A stretch of 19,499 nucleotides of DNA from an uncultured Flavobacteriales bacterium (GTDB taxonomy: Bacteria; Bacteroidota; Bacteroidia; Flavobacteriales_E; Vicingaceae). The first letter of the stretch is position 1. Every line of letters starts with the position of its first letter. This document shows positions 1 to 6,584 of the stretch, in pieces. Both the position numbers and the translations under genes were made by a program. Location of the stretch: contig CAJXRL010000018.1 in NCBI GenBank assembly GCA_913059105.1, forward strand, positions 1 to 19,499, written 5' to 3'. The notes below the pieces were generated by a model, which saw nothing but the letters and a program-made list of their open reading frames with translations, did no database searches and was not told the origin of the DNA.

Positions 1-48
1 TCTACACAGAGTAGATCGTCGGCAGCGTCAGATGTGTATAAGAGACAG
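1..48 (+). other. Synthetic Nextera (Tn5) adapter with index, left end
   Basis: Not genomic. Positions 16-48 match the Nextera Read 1 transposase adapter, and 30-48 are the Tn5 mosaic end finishing in AAGAGACAG. Positions 1-7 (TCTACAC) are the tail of the P5 primer. Positions 8-15 (AGAGTAGA) sit where the i5 index belongs and match, from memory, index S504. Genomic sequence therefore starts at about 49. Trim before any search. Confidence 0.98.
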
Positions 49-734
49 AGATTCACCGATTAAGTCCAGTTGTTGAAGAATATTTATATTCAGCTATGGA
101 GGATTACAAGATTGACATCATGATTGACTCTGGGCCTAACGCAAGAAGTGTGCAAATCAAAATCAACCCTTTTACGCTAATTGGTGCAACCACAAGAGCT
201 GGATTGCTAACTGCTCCATTACGTGCTCGATTTGGAATTAATTCTAGATTAGAATATTACGACAGGGATCTTCTGGCGACAATCGTTAACCGTTCTTCTG
301 GAATTTTAAATATTGAAGTTAACAATGATGCAGCTTATGAAATAGCAGGCAGAAGTAGAGGAACTCCTCGAATTGTCAACTCTTTATTGAGGAGAGTTCG
401 TGATTTTGCGCAAATAAAGGGAAATGGGATAGTTGATATAGAAATATCACTGATAGCCTTAGGAGCGCTGAATGTTGACAAATACGGGCTGGATGAAATG
501 GACAATAGAATCTTAATAACCATCATAGATAAGTTTAATGGAGGCCCTGTGGGTTTGAGTACAATTGCTACGGCAGTTGGAGAACAAGCAGGAACAATTG
601 AAGAGGTGTATGAACCTTTTTTAATTAAAGAAGGGTTTATTGCAAGAACTCCAAGAGGTAGAGAAGTTACCGATGCCGCTTATAAACATTTAGGTAGAAG
701 AAATACTCGAAACGATGGAACTCTTTTCGAATAA
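49..734 (+). CDS. ruvB: RuvB, Holliday junction branch migration ATPase (5'-truncated)
   Basis: AAA+ motor of the RuvABC complex, which drives branch migration of Holliday junctions during recombinational repair. The reading frame is open back to the adapter. The codons from 51 read IHRLSPVVEEYLYSAMEDY, the conserved stretch just after the Walker B DE, so the ATG at 96 is an internal methionine and not the start. About 228 residues remain of a usual ~340; the Walker A half is lost beyond the fragment end. Visible are the sensor 1 region GATTRAG, the arginine-finger region PLRARFGI, the sensor 2 helix GTPRIVNSLLRRVRDFA and the C-terminal winged helix with DKFNGGPVGL and RTPRGR. It ends in TAA at 732-734, three bases before queG, so the two are probably cotranscribed. 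Its partner ruvA lies at 10441 in another unit. Confidence 0.96.
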
Positions 735-737
735 TCG

Positions 738-1658
738 ATGCCACTTACTACTACTCAAATTGTAAAAAATATTGCTCATCAGCTCGGGTTTGATTACGTT
801 GGGATATCTAAAGCTGAGTTTCTAACTGAGGATGCTACTCGTCTAGAAGACTGGCTGAACTCTGGTGGAAACGGAGAAATGGCATATATGGGTAATCACT
901 TTGATAAAAGAGTTGACCCTACAAAGCTTGTGGAGGGTTCGAAATCGGTTGTTTCGTTACTATACAATTACCATACAAAACTTCAGCAAACAGACCCTAA
1001 AGCACCGAAACTAGCTAAATATGCTTACGGGGAAGACTATCATTTTGTGGTTCGCGAAAAATTAAATGAATTCTTTCATTTGTTAGAAGAGCAAATTGGC
1101 AAAGTCGAAGGTCGGTCATTTGTTGATTCTGCTCCAGTACTAGATCGAGCATGGGCTCGAAAAAGCGGATTGGGTTGGATTGGTAGAAACAGTATGCTCA
1201 TTAACAAACAAAGCGGGTCAGACTTTTTTATAGCTGAACTTATTGTTGATTTGGAGCTGGAAGCAGATGGACCAATAAAAGACTACTGTGGGACTTGTAC
1301 AAAATGCATTGATAGTTGTCCTACTGATGCTATTTTACCAAGAAGGCAAATAGACTCAAACAAGTGTATTTCTTATCTTACAATTGAGCTAAAGGACGAA
1401 AATCTTCCAAAAGAGTTTAAAGGTAAAATGCAAAACTGGATGTTTGGCTGCGACATTTGCCAAGATGTATGTCCTTGGAATAGATTTGGGAAACAGAATA
1501 CGGAGGAAAGGTTTCAGCCTCGGTTAAATTTGTTAAACATGACCAAAGAACATTGGGAGCAACTTGGGCAAGAGGATTTTTCTAAATTATTACAGAAATC
1601 AGCGGTGAAGAGAACAAAATATAGTGGACTGAAGCGAAATATAGATTTTTTAAAATAA
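738..1658 (+). CDS. queG: Epoxyqueuosine reductase QueG
   Basis: Cobalamin-dependent iron-sulfur enzyme that reduces epoxyqueuosine to queuosine in the wobble position of GUN-anticodon tRNAs, the last step of queuosine synthesis. It is cytosolic. The 306-residue protein has the conserved catalytic segment VDSAPVLDRAWARKSGLGW (Asp130 is the expected general acid). It also has a double 4Fe-4S ferredoxin module: CGTCTKCIDSCP with Cys184, 187, 190 and 194, then Cys210, and CDICQDVCPWN with Cys238, 241 and 245. It is shorter than E. coli QueG (about 380 residues) because the C-terminal HEAT-like extension is absent, which is common in this phylum. The ATG lies 3 nt after the ruvB stop, implying cotranscription. 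A hairpin at 1662-1684 follows the stop. Confidence 0.95.
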   Translation: MPLTTTQIVKNIAHQLGFDYVGISKAEFLTEDATRLEDWLNSGGNGEMAYMGNHFDKRVDPTKLVEGSKSVVSLLYNYHTKLQQTDPKAPKLAKYAYGEDYHFVVREKLNEFFHLLEEQIGKVEGRSFVDSAPVLDRAWARKSGLGWIGRNSMLINKQSGSDFFIAELIVDLELEADGPIKDYCGTCTKCIDSCPTDAILPRRQIDSNKCISYLTIELKDENLPKEFKGKMQNWMFGCDICQDVCPWNRFGKQNTEERFQPRLNLLNMTKEHWEQLGQEDFSKLLQKSAVKRTKYSGLKRNIDFLK

Positions 1659-1661
1659 AAA

Positions 1662-1684
1662 AGCCCCAAATAAAATTCGGGGCT
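1662..1684. terminator. Hairpin terminator between convergent genes
   Basis: AGCCCC (1662-1667) pairs with GGGGCT (1679-1684). The stem extends inward past one mismatch by AAT/ATT to a 3-nt loop. On the minus strand it is followed directly by a T-rich run (complement of the A-run at 1652-1662), so it is a good intrinsic terminator for the small gene at 1719-1907. On the plus strand it closes queG, but the nearest T-run is about 17 nt further on (1701-1707), so it is weaker in that direction. Confidence 0.7.
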
Positions 1685-1718
1685 CGGTTCATACATTTTG
1701 TCTTTTTTTAATAGTTCT

Positions 1719-1907
1719 TTATGAAATCGTCTCAAAAACTTCCAAAATTACGTCTCGGTATACATGACCAAAGGTGGCCAAGCACCATGCTTTTAGCATG
1801 AGTGATTCTTTTGGTTTTAGCCATTTTCTGGCTTTATTTAGTTCTTTCTTAAATAGTACCCTATCAAAGCTTACTCTCGTAAGCACCTTTTTGCTCATCT
1901 CGTACAT
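1719..1907 (-). CDS. Small conserved Bacteroidota protein of unknown function
   Basis: A 62-codon gene starting MYEMSKKVLTRVSFDR and ending VILEVFETIS. I recognise the pattern (MSKKVL, then SFDRxLFxKEL, KWLKPKE, LxxWCLATF, YRDVIxEVF) as a short soluble protein common in Flavobacteriia, usually annotated hypothetical; I know of no assigned function. It is basic, predicted largely helical, with no signal peptide or membrane segment. The frame is open to an ATG 39 nt upstream (1946), but those 13 residues look non-conserved and the ATG at 1907 begins the familiar sequence. It is convergent with queG, with a shared hairpin downstream. An open alternative on the opposite strand (1774-1956) looks like a shadow. 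Confidence 0.72.
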   Translation of the reverse strand: MYEMSKKVLTRVSFDRVLFKKELNKARKWLKPKESLMLKAWCLATFGHVYRDVILEVFETIS

Positions 1908-1932
1908 TGTGGTATCGGTTTGTTTCTGTGTA

Positions 1933-1965
1933 CAATTTACGCACAAATTGAGCTAAAATTGTCAA
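1933..1965 (-). promoter_or_regulatory. Candidate Bacteroidota-type promoter for the small gene
   Basis: Read on the minus strand, TTGAC (1965-1961) is followed by TAAATTGT (1939-1932). These resemble the Bacteroidota -33 (TTTG/TTG) and -7 (TAnnTTTG) boxes at roughly the expected spacing, though a few bases long. Transcription would start about 20 nt before the ATG at 1907, which also supports that start over 1946. Confidence 0.3.
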
Positions 1966-2011
1966 CCAACCCCTAACATTTTTGAACATTTAACATTTGA
2001 AAAGATGTTAA

Positions 2012-2575
2012 TTACTCACCTCCCCATCGATAGCTGCTGTCTTCTAAGCCTAATAAATCGATCACTCTATTAACAACAGTTTGCGATAATTCTTCTATTG
2101 TTTTTGGTTGGCTGTAAAATGATGGAATAGCTGGACAAATTATACCACCGGCTTGAGTTATGGTAGTCATGTTCTGTAAGTGAATCAAACTTAAAGGAGT
2201 ATCGCGAGCAACTAAAATTAGTTTTCTTCTTTCTTTTAAAATCACATCTGCAGCTCTGGTCGTAAGATCATTTGACATTCCACTTGAAATTCTGCCTAGT
2301 GTACCCATTGAACATGGCACAACAACCATGGCGTTATATTTTGCTGAACCAGAAGCAAAAGGGGCCATGAAATCATTTTTCTCGTAAAAGTCAAATTTAT
2401 AGTTATGATACTCTTTATTGCCTAACTCAAGTTCCCAATTTAGCTTTGCGTTATCAGACATCACAATTCCTACAGCATCTATTTGATTACTCAACTTTTC
2501 TAGCTTGTCGAGTAGCAGTTTAGCATAAATTGAACCTGAAGCGCCCGATATGGCAACAACTATTTTATTCTTCAT
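2012..2575 (-). CDS. ubiX: UbiX-family flavin prenyltransferase
   Basis: Joins a dimethylallyl unit to reduced FMN to make prenyl-FMN, the cofactor of UbiD-type decarboxylases (quinone or aromatic acid metabolism). It is cytosolic. The 187-residue length is normal. The flavin-binding Rossmann start is IVVAISGASGS (residues 5-15). Other family signatures are VVVPCSMGTLGRISSG (84-99), RRKLILVARDTPLSLIHLQNM (116-136) and the C-terminal RWGG (183-186). The ATG overlaps the stop of the upstream barrel gene by four bases (ATGA), indicating translational coupling and making this the last gene of the envelope operon. No ubiD partner is present here, so the decarboxylase served is unknown. The product name is firm; the role of its coupling to outer membrane genes is not. 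Confidence 0.94.
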   Translation of the reverse strand: MKNKIVVAISGASGSIYAKLLLDKLEKLSNQIDAVGIVMSDNAKLNWELELGNKEYHNYKFDFYEKNDFMAPFASGSAKYNAMVVVPCSMGTLGRISSGMSNDLTTRAADVILKERRKLILVARDTPLSLIHLQNMTTITQAGGIICPAIPSFYSQPKTIEELSQTVVNRVIDLLGLEDSSYRWGGE

Positions 2576-3189
2576 ACGTTTCCTAAAAATTGATACCTTA
2601 ATGTAAAGGCGATGTAATGATGATACATTCCGCCATCAAATGGAAGAGCATTACTGCCACTGTCATATTTTCGAAAAGGGACAAATGAAGTGTTAAATCG
2701 CCAATTCATAATTAAGTTGTCGGTAATGTTCACATTGATACCAAGTAAAAACGCAAAATCATTATTGTTGAATTGATTTAATTGTGGTTCAATTTCAAAT
2801 TTTCCATTCTCGTCTTCTAAATAGGAGGACAGCAATCGACTGTATGATAAACCTGCTTCATAACTGAATCTCTTTTTATGGTATTGAACCATGAATGGTA
2901 TTTCAATGTACGGCATCCGAAGTAAAAAGAAATCATTGTCGTCTTTGTCTGGTCGAGCACTTTTACGACTTCCTTTCTCGCTAAAGTTAATTTCGAATTG
3001 AAAATCAAATTTTTCATTCAATTTTGTATTGGAAAACAACCCCACATTTAATCCTGCTTTGTTAAATCCAGAATAACCATCTCCGCCTATTTGAGAAGCA
3101 TTTACACCAAAAGAAGCGCCTGCTCGAAATTGCTGGGCAGAAACACTTATACCAATTAAAAACAGTAGAATCAAAATAGAGTACCTCAT
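2572..3189 (-). CDS. Outer membrane beta-barrel protein (PF13568-like)
   Basis: Predicted eight-strand-type outer membrane barrel of the PorT/OMP_b-brl_2 kind, about 205 residues. It begins MRYSILILLFLIGISVSAQ, a clear signal peptide ending SAQ. The mature start FRAGASFGVNASQIGGDGYSG (residue 20 on), the alternating strand pattern, FDFQFEINFSEKGS and the terminal IAFTLRYQF strand are typical of the family. The frame is open to an ATG at 3234 that overlaps the upstream stop (TAATG), giving 15 extra residues. I prefer 3189 because it places the signal peptide at the N-terminus. The gene sits between an Omp28-like lipoprotein and ubiX with overlapping ends. PorT-like proteins belong to the same fold, but I see nothing that identifies this as PorT itself. 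Confidence 0.82.
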   Translation of the reverse strand: MRYSILILLFLIGISVSAQQFRAGASFGVNASQIGGDGYSGFNKAGLNVGLFSNTKLNEKFDFQFEINFSEKGSRKSARPDKDDNDFFLLRMPYIEIPFMVQYHKKRFSYEAGLSYSRLLSSYLEDENGKFEIEPQLNQFNNNDFAFLLGINVNITDNLIMNWRFNTSFVPFRKYDSGSNALPFDGGMYHHYIAFTLRYQFLGNV

Positions 3190-3233
3190 ATCAATCAAAC
3201 CGTTTGAATTGAAAAGGGTTCTAATGTTAGCCA

Positions 3234-4163
3234 TTATTTCACGTAAGCCGAGTTTGCCTGAATAACTTCGTAAGCGCTTTCATCGTTGTTAAAAATGAAT
3301 GCAACTATTTCTGTATTTTTTGATTTCCATTCATTATCTAACTTGAATATGTATTGGAATTTTTCAGATTCACCATTAACAGCATCTTCCAACTCTTTAC
3401 CAAAGGTGCTATTCACAACTTTTCTTAGAACAAATTTGTGTTCGTAGTTTGGTATGTCTGTTGAACCATCTAATTGCCAGTCGATAATTTTTCCTTCAAT
3501 CACATAGAGTTGAAGGTGGTATTCATTACTAGAGGTTTTCTTCCAATCAATTTCAACCTGCGAGCGAACAACATGGTTAATTGAATCGTAATAATTCGAT
3601 AGTGAAAGTACAGCATCTGGGGCGTCATCTTTTACAGCAATTATATCAGCTTCCCACTGCGTTTCTGCCTTGGCATTACCAATTCTATTTACAATTCCCC
3701 TTGGATTGCCAGAAACACCAAATTTAACAGCATAAACGGCACCGTGACCCCCTGGAGCCCTAAAATCTGTAGTGTACATTGGTGACCCGGGTGGATTCGG
3801 AGTTGCAAAGAATCCAGTATGTATTCCAACAGGTATCAACTGCTCTCCGAAAATCGTTCTGAGTCTAGAAATTTCTCTAGTACCTCTTGGGCAACTTGAG
3901 CATTTTTGTCCTGTAAATTCTTCTAAAACCATAAATCGCCTATTCGAATTGTCAGACCCGTTTGTGGTGTCCCAAACGTTATTGGTGATGAAGTCTTTTA
4001 ATAAAGTAGTATCGGTCAACCCAAGTTCAGGCTCAGAGATAAACTCTACATCTCCATCTAAGGAAACCGAAGTTCCTAAATCAGCTGGAATTGGATCGTC
4101 AATTTTATCGCAAGCCGCTGTTAATCCAAAGAAGAGTATAGCTATGTAACTTATTTTTTTCAT
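3234..4163 (-). CDS. Omp28-like outer membrane lipoprotein with thioredoxin-type CxxC
   Basis: A 309-residue lipoprotein. MKKISYIAILFFGLTAAC has a lipobox (LTAAC) with the acylated Cys18. The sequence after it, CDKIDD, partly resembles the Bacteroidota surface-export signal. The core FMVLEEFTGQKCSSCPRG (residues 78-94) is the Omp28 hallmark, a thioredoxin-like fold with a CSSC motif (Cys88 and Cys91), and SGNPRGIVNR (151-160) fits the cis-proline region. P. gingivalis Omp28 is the named relative; its precise biochemical role is unsettled. Residues beyond about 210 form a beta-rich C-terminal half. The open frame extends 36 codons further upstream into the preceding gene, but the signal peptide fixes the start at 4163, 10 nt after the preceding stop. 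It lies in one operon with the DUF6029-like, barrel and ubiX genes. Confidence 0.88.
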   Translation of the reverse strand: MKKISYIAILFFGLTAACDKIDDPIPADLGTSVSLDGDVEFISEPELGLTDTTLLKDFITNNVWDTTNGSDNSNRRFMVLEEFTGQKCSSCPRGTREISRLRTIFGEQLIPVGIHTGFFATPNPPGSPMYTTDFRAPGGHGAVYAVKFGVSGNPRGIVNRIGNAKAETQWEADIIAVKDDAPDAVLSLSNYYDSINHVVRSQVEIDWKKTSSNEYHLQLYVIEGKIIDWQLDGSTDIPNYEHKFVLRKVVNSTFGKELEDAVNGESEKFQYIFKLDNEWKSKNTEIVAFIFNNDESAYEVIQANSAYVK

Positions 4164-4173
4164 ATTGGGTTTC

Positions 4174-5877
4174 TTAAAAACTACTTGTAATTGAAATATA
4201 CAATCCACTTGAGGCTGGAACAACTCTACAAACTCCTCCAACACAGAAAATTCCTGCTCTTTGGCGGCCATAAGTTAATGAAACCCTATTTCCTCCATTG
4301 TTATAACCCGCACTTACATTATAATAGTTGTATGCTGAATTAAATTTAATCTTTGAAACTGATTCAAAGATATTACTTCCTTTCTGGAACGCTTTATCGC
4401 TGCCAACATTGTATTGGTCTTGAACTGCGAAAAACCAATGTGGAGCAATTGAATATTCTAGGAGCAAGGTTCTCCAGTCTCCTTTATCTTGTTCGGTAAA
4501 CAACGCTTGAATTTCTGTTCTTATAGAATGTTTTTTACTGATTTTATAGGTAGCTTCAATAACCCCAACATCAGCAAAAACGTCTGCTTTATCGCTTTTT
4601 CCTTCAATTACATTTTGATTGTACACTAAGTTGGCATAAGTTAATTTCCCTTTTAGTTTCTTATTGATTTTTTTGGAGGCTGTAATGTTGAAATCTTTGA
4701 AATATACTTCTCCGGGACTAAAGAAATTAGAACTATAACCAATCCTTTCGGTAGCTTCATCGTTCAGATTTGTTGTGTCTAAGCCATTTGCCGAAGCAAA
4801 ATTAACTTGAAAATCCATTCCGTATTTACCGCCTAAAGCAGTTCCTTTCTTTACTTTATAAATTAAGTCTGCTTGAAAAGCCAATTCGCCATTTAGTTGA
4901 ACCGCATAGGGATATAAAGTTGCCAAAAGATTATATGTATGTTGTTTTGTAAGAGCTGGTAAGTAGTTAATTAGTGCATTTGCGATTCCTTCATTTCTAT
5001 CCGATCTAAAACTCATGTTATCGTTTCTTTTAGCAGAAACGACAACTCCTAAACCTTTCTGAGAATATGTACCTTGCACAAAAATGGCTTCTCCTTCGTG
5101 ATAAATGAATCCGTTATCTCCTGAAGGATCGTTAATTTTTTTGGCATATTCCGCCATGAAATTTACCTTGCCTCTATGTATGTTTATTCTTCCACCGTAG
5201 TTTGCTACATTTTCTGGAAGTACAAAAGATGAATTGTCATCAGTTTGATATTTACTCACAAAACTCCCACCAATCTGAATTTGGGTTTTGTTTTCTGCAA
5301 TAGAAGGAATCAATTCATTCAAGTTAATGTCTGCGTCAAATGCTCTAACAATACCTGGAGCAAAGTCAAAAAACAATCTCTGTTTTCCTGTTAGACCAGT
5401 AAAGTTTATTCCTTTAATCGGTTGGTATTTCACTCGAATTCCTTCTAGCGCGTTGTCGTAACCTAAACCTCGTTCCTCATATGTTCTTAGAGTTAACCCA
5501 CTACCAAATTGCTCATAAAAACTTCCAACAGTAACGGCTAACTTATCTTTCGTAAAAGAAATGTATCTGTACATGATTCCCGAATTGTTTCCATAACCCT
5601 CCGGGTAACCAAGTAGTTGATTCAAATAACTTTCATATCGAATACCTGCAGAAAATCCCCCATTTGTATAGTTAACATTCAGGAATGCATTTGTACGATA
5701 CCGATCAGGAACCTCTTCTGCTCCAATTAATGAATCCTCTTGGTAGATTTGTCCTTCAATTTGAAAATTTCCTCTGATTTGCCCTCTATTTAGAATTTCG
5801 TCAACGCTTTGAGCTTTCACAGCTGTAATACATGTACAGAGTATTGCGCTTGATATCAGAGATTTTAATAAATTCAT
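4174..5877 (-). CDS. DUF6029-like outer membrane protein
   Basis: A 567-residue exported protein. MNLLKSLISSAILCTCITAVKA is a signal peptide with likely cleavage before QS at 23. The rest is rich in alternating aromatic and glycine strands (LNVNYTNGGFSAGIRYESY, YNVSAGYNNGGNRVSLTYG) and ends in an aromatic residue (ITSSF), as expected of an outer membrane beta-barrel. The N-terminal part, including RGNFQIEGQIYQED, FYEQFGSGLTLRTYEERGLGYDNALEGIR and KQRLFFDFAPGIVRAFDADIN, matches my memory of DUF6029 proteins, which often sit beside Omp28-type genes in Bacteroidota. No function is known to me. It heads a compact operon with the lipoprotein 10 nt downstream. A strong terminator lies just upstream, at 5915-5947, so it needs either its own promoter or read-through from tlpA. 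Confidence 0.82.
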   Translation of the reverse strand: MNLLKSLISSAILCTCITAVKAQSVDEILNRGQIRGNFQIEGQIYQEDSLIGAEEVPDRYRTNAFLNVNYTNGGFSAGIRYESYLNQLLGYPEGYGNNSGIMYRYISFTKDKLAVTVGSFYEQFGSGLTLRTYEERGLGYDNALEGIRVKYQPIKGINFTGLTGKQRLFFDFAPGIVRAFDADINLNELIPSIAENKTQIQIGGSFVSKYQTDDNSSFVLPENVANYGGRINIHRGKVNFMAEYAKKINDPSGDNGFIYHEGEAIFVQGTYSQKGLGVVVSAKRNDNMSFRSDRNEGIANALINYLPALTKQHTYNLLATLYPYAVQLNGELAFQADLIYKVKKGTALGGKYGMDFQVNFASANGLDTTNLNDEATERIGYSSNFFSPGEVYFKDFNITASKKINKKLKGKLTYANLVYNQNVIEGKSDKADVFADVGVIEATYKISKKHSIRTEIQALFTEQDKGDWRTLLLEYSIAPHWFFAVQDQYNVGSDKAFQKGSNIFESVSKIKFNSAYNYYNVSAGYNNGGNRVSLTYGRQRAGIFCVGGVCRVVPASSGLYISITSSF

Positions 5878-5914
5878 ATAAATGTAATTGGGAGATTCCT
5901 AAAAATTTAAAGGT

Positions 5915-5947
5915 AAAAAAAAATCTGGGTAAGAATTACCCAGATTT
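5915..5947 (-). terminator. Intrinsic terminator of the tlpA-like gene
   Basis: A perfect 12-bp stem, AAATCTGGGTAA (5921-5932) with TTACCCAGATTT (5936-5947), closes a 3-nt loop. On the minus strand it is followed by nine or more T residues (complement of 5915-5923). It lies about 25 nt past the tlpA stop and about 38 nt before the ATG of the next minus-strand gene, so it may set the ratio of tlpA to the downstream operon. A run of five Ts also follows it on the plus strand. Confidence 0.88.
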
Positions 5948-5972
5948 TTCAATTCATTATTGTTGTCGTGTA

Positions 5973-6488
5973 TTAGTCTATTGCTTCTCCCTTTGATAAT
6001 TTCTCTACTAATTCTAATAATTCGTCTTCGTCTCCTTCCGAGTATGAATTGTGTTGCCAAACTATTTTTCCATTTCCGTCTACTAAGAAAGTATGAGGAA
6101 CATTATTTACTCCTAATGCTCTCTTTAAATCTCCATTTGGATCAATATAAACATCATATTCCCATCCTTTTCCATTTACGTAAGGAGCGACTTTAGCCAT
6201 ATTTCTAGAATCGTCAATTGATATAGCAATTAATTTCACTCCTGTTTCTTCTACCCACTCGTCATATACTTCCGCAATATTATTTAGTTCTCTTTTACAT
6301 GGACTGCACCAAGTTGCCCAAAAGTTGATAATAATTGGTTTTCCGTCATTATTGATATCGCCCGTATTGAAAGTCGTGCCATCCATTTTTTTAACGTCGA
6401 CTGCTGGAACTGTTTTGTTATCTTGAGCAACGGAGACACTTAAGATGCATAGTAATGCTGCAGTAAAAATTGATTTTGTAAATTTCAT
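5973..6488 (-). CDS. TlpA-like exported thiol-disulfide reductase
   Basis: A 171-residue thioredoxin-fold protein with a signal peptide (MKFTKSIFTAALLCILSVSVAQ). It has the redox motif FWATWCSPC (Cys61 and Cys64), the cis-proline loop NNVPHTFLVDGNG (Pro131) and the TlpA/ResA-type lead-in VDVKKMDGTTFN. It should act in the periplasm, reducing or isomerising disulfides of exported proteins. A transmembrane electron donor such as CcdA/DsbD is expected but not encoded here. Its stop is followed by a strong terminator, then by three outer membrane or lipoprotein genes and ubiX on the same strand. Upstream, 96 nt separate it from a divergent secreted protein. The substrate is unknown; the neighbouring Omp28-like protein and the Cys-pair cargo are candidates by context only. 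Confidence 0.93.
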   Translation of the reverse strand: MKFTKSIFTAALLCILSVSVAQDNKTVPAVDVKKMDGTTFNTGDINNDGKPIIINFWATWCSPCKRELNNIAEVYDEWVEETGVKLIAISIDDSRNMAKVAPYVNGKGWEYDVYIDPNGDLKRALGVNNVPHTFLVDGNGKIVWQHNSYSEGDEDELLELVEKLSKGEAID

Positions 6489-6518
6489 ATTAATTGTTGT
6501 TTAACGTTTACACTCCCC

Positions 6519-6526
6519 CAAATATG
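6519..6526 (-). promoter_or_regulatory. Candidate -7 box for the tlpA-like gene
   Basis: On the minus strand CATATTTG lies about 30 nt before the ATG at 6488 and matches seven of eight positions of the Bacteroidota TAnnTTTG -7 element. I see no clear -33 box, so this is tentative. Confidence 0.28.
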
Positions 6527-6561
6527 ATACCAAAAATAAAGAAGGGATAATTCGAAACTCT

Positions 6562-6569
6562 TATATTTG
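6562..6569 (+). promoter_or_regulatory. Candidate -7 box for the T9SS cargo gene
   Basis: TATATTTG is an exact match to the Bacteroidota TAnnTTTG -7 element and lies 15 nt before the ATG at 6585, implying a very short leader. No convincing -33 TTTG is visible. The 96-nt region 6489-6584 must hold the divergent promoters of this gene and the tlpA-like gene. Confidence 0.42.
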
Positions 6570-6584
6570 TAAAAAATTAAAATT

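Noticed and set aside
1774..1956. A 60-codon plus-strand frame with a hydrophobic stretch opposite the small minus-strand gene.
   Set aside because: The minus-strand frame has recognisable protein-like sequence, a candidate promoter and a terminator. The plus frame looks like its complement shadow.
1990..2011. Inverted repeat TTAACAT/ATGTTAA with an 8-nt loop, plus three nearby copies of AACATTT, just past the ubiX stop.
   Set aside because: The 7-bp stem is AT-only with no T-run on the transcribed strand. In such AT-rich sequence it is likely chance and is at best a weak terminator.
3190..3234. Upstream ATG for the barrel protein overlapping the previous stop (TAATG).
   Set aside because: It would bury the signal peptide behind 15 extra residues; the ATG at 3189 gives a normal signal peptide. 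Some use of the upstream start cannot be excluded.
4164..4271. Upstream extension of the Omp28-like frame to an ATG at 4271.
   Set aside because: The extension overlaps the end of the DUF6029-like gene and would put 36 residues before a clear lipoprotein signal peptide.
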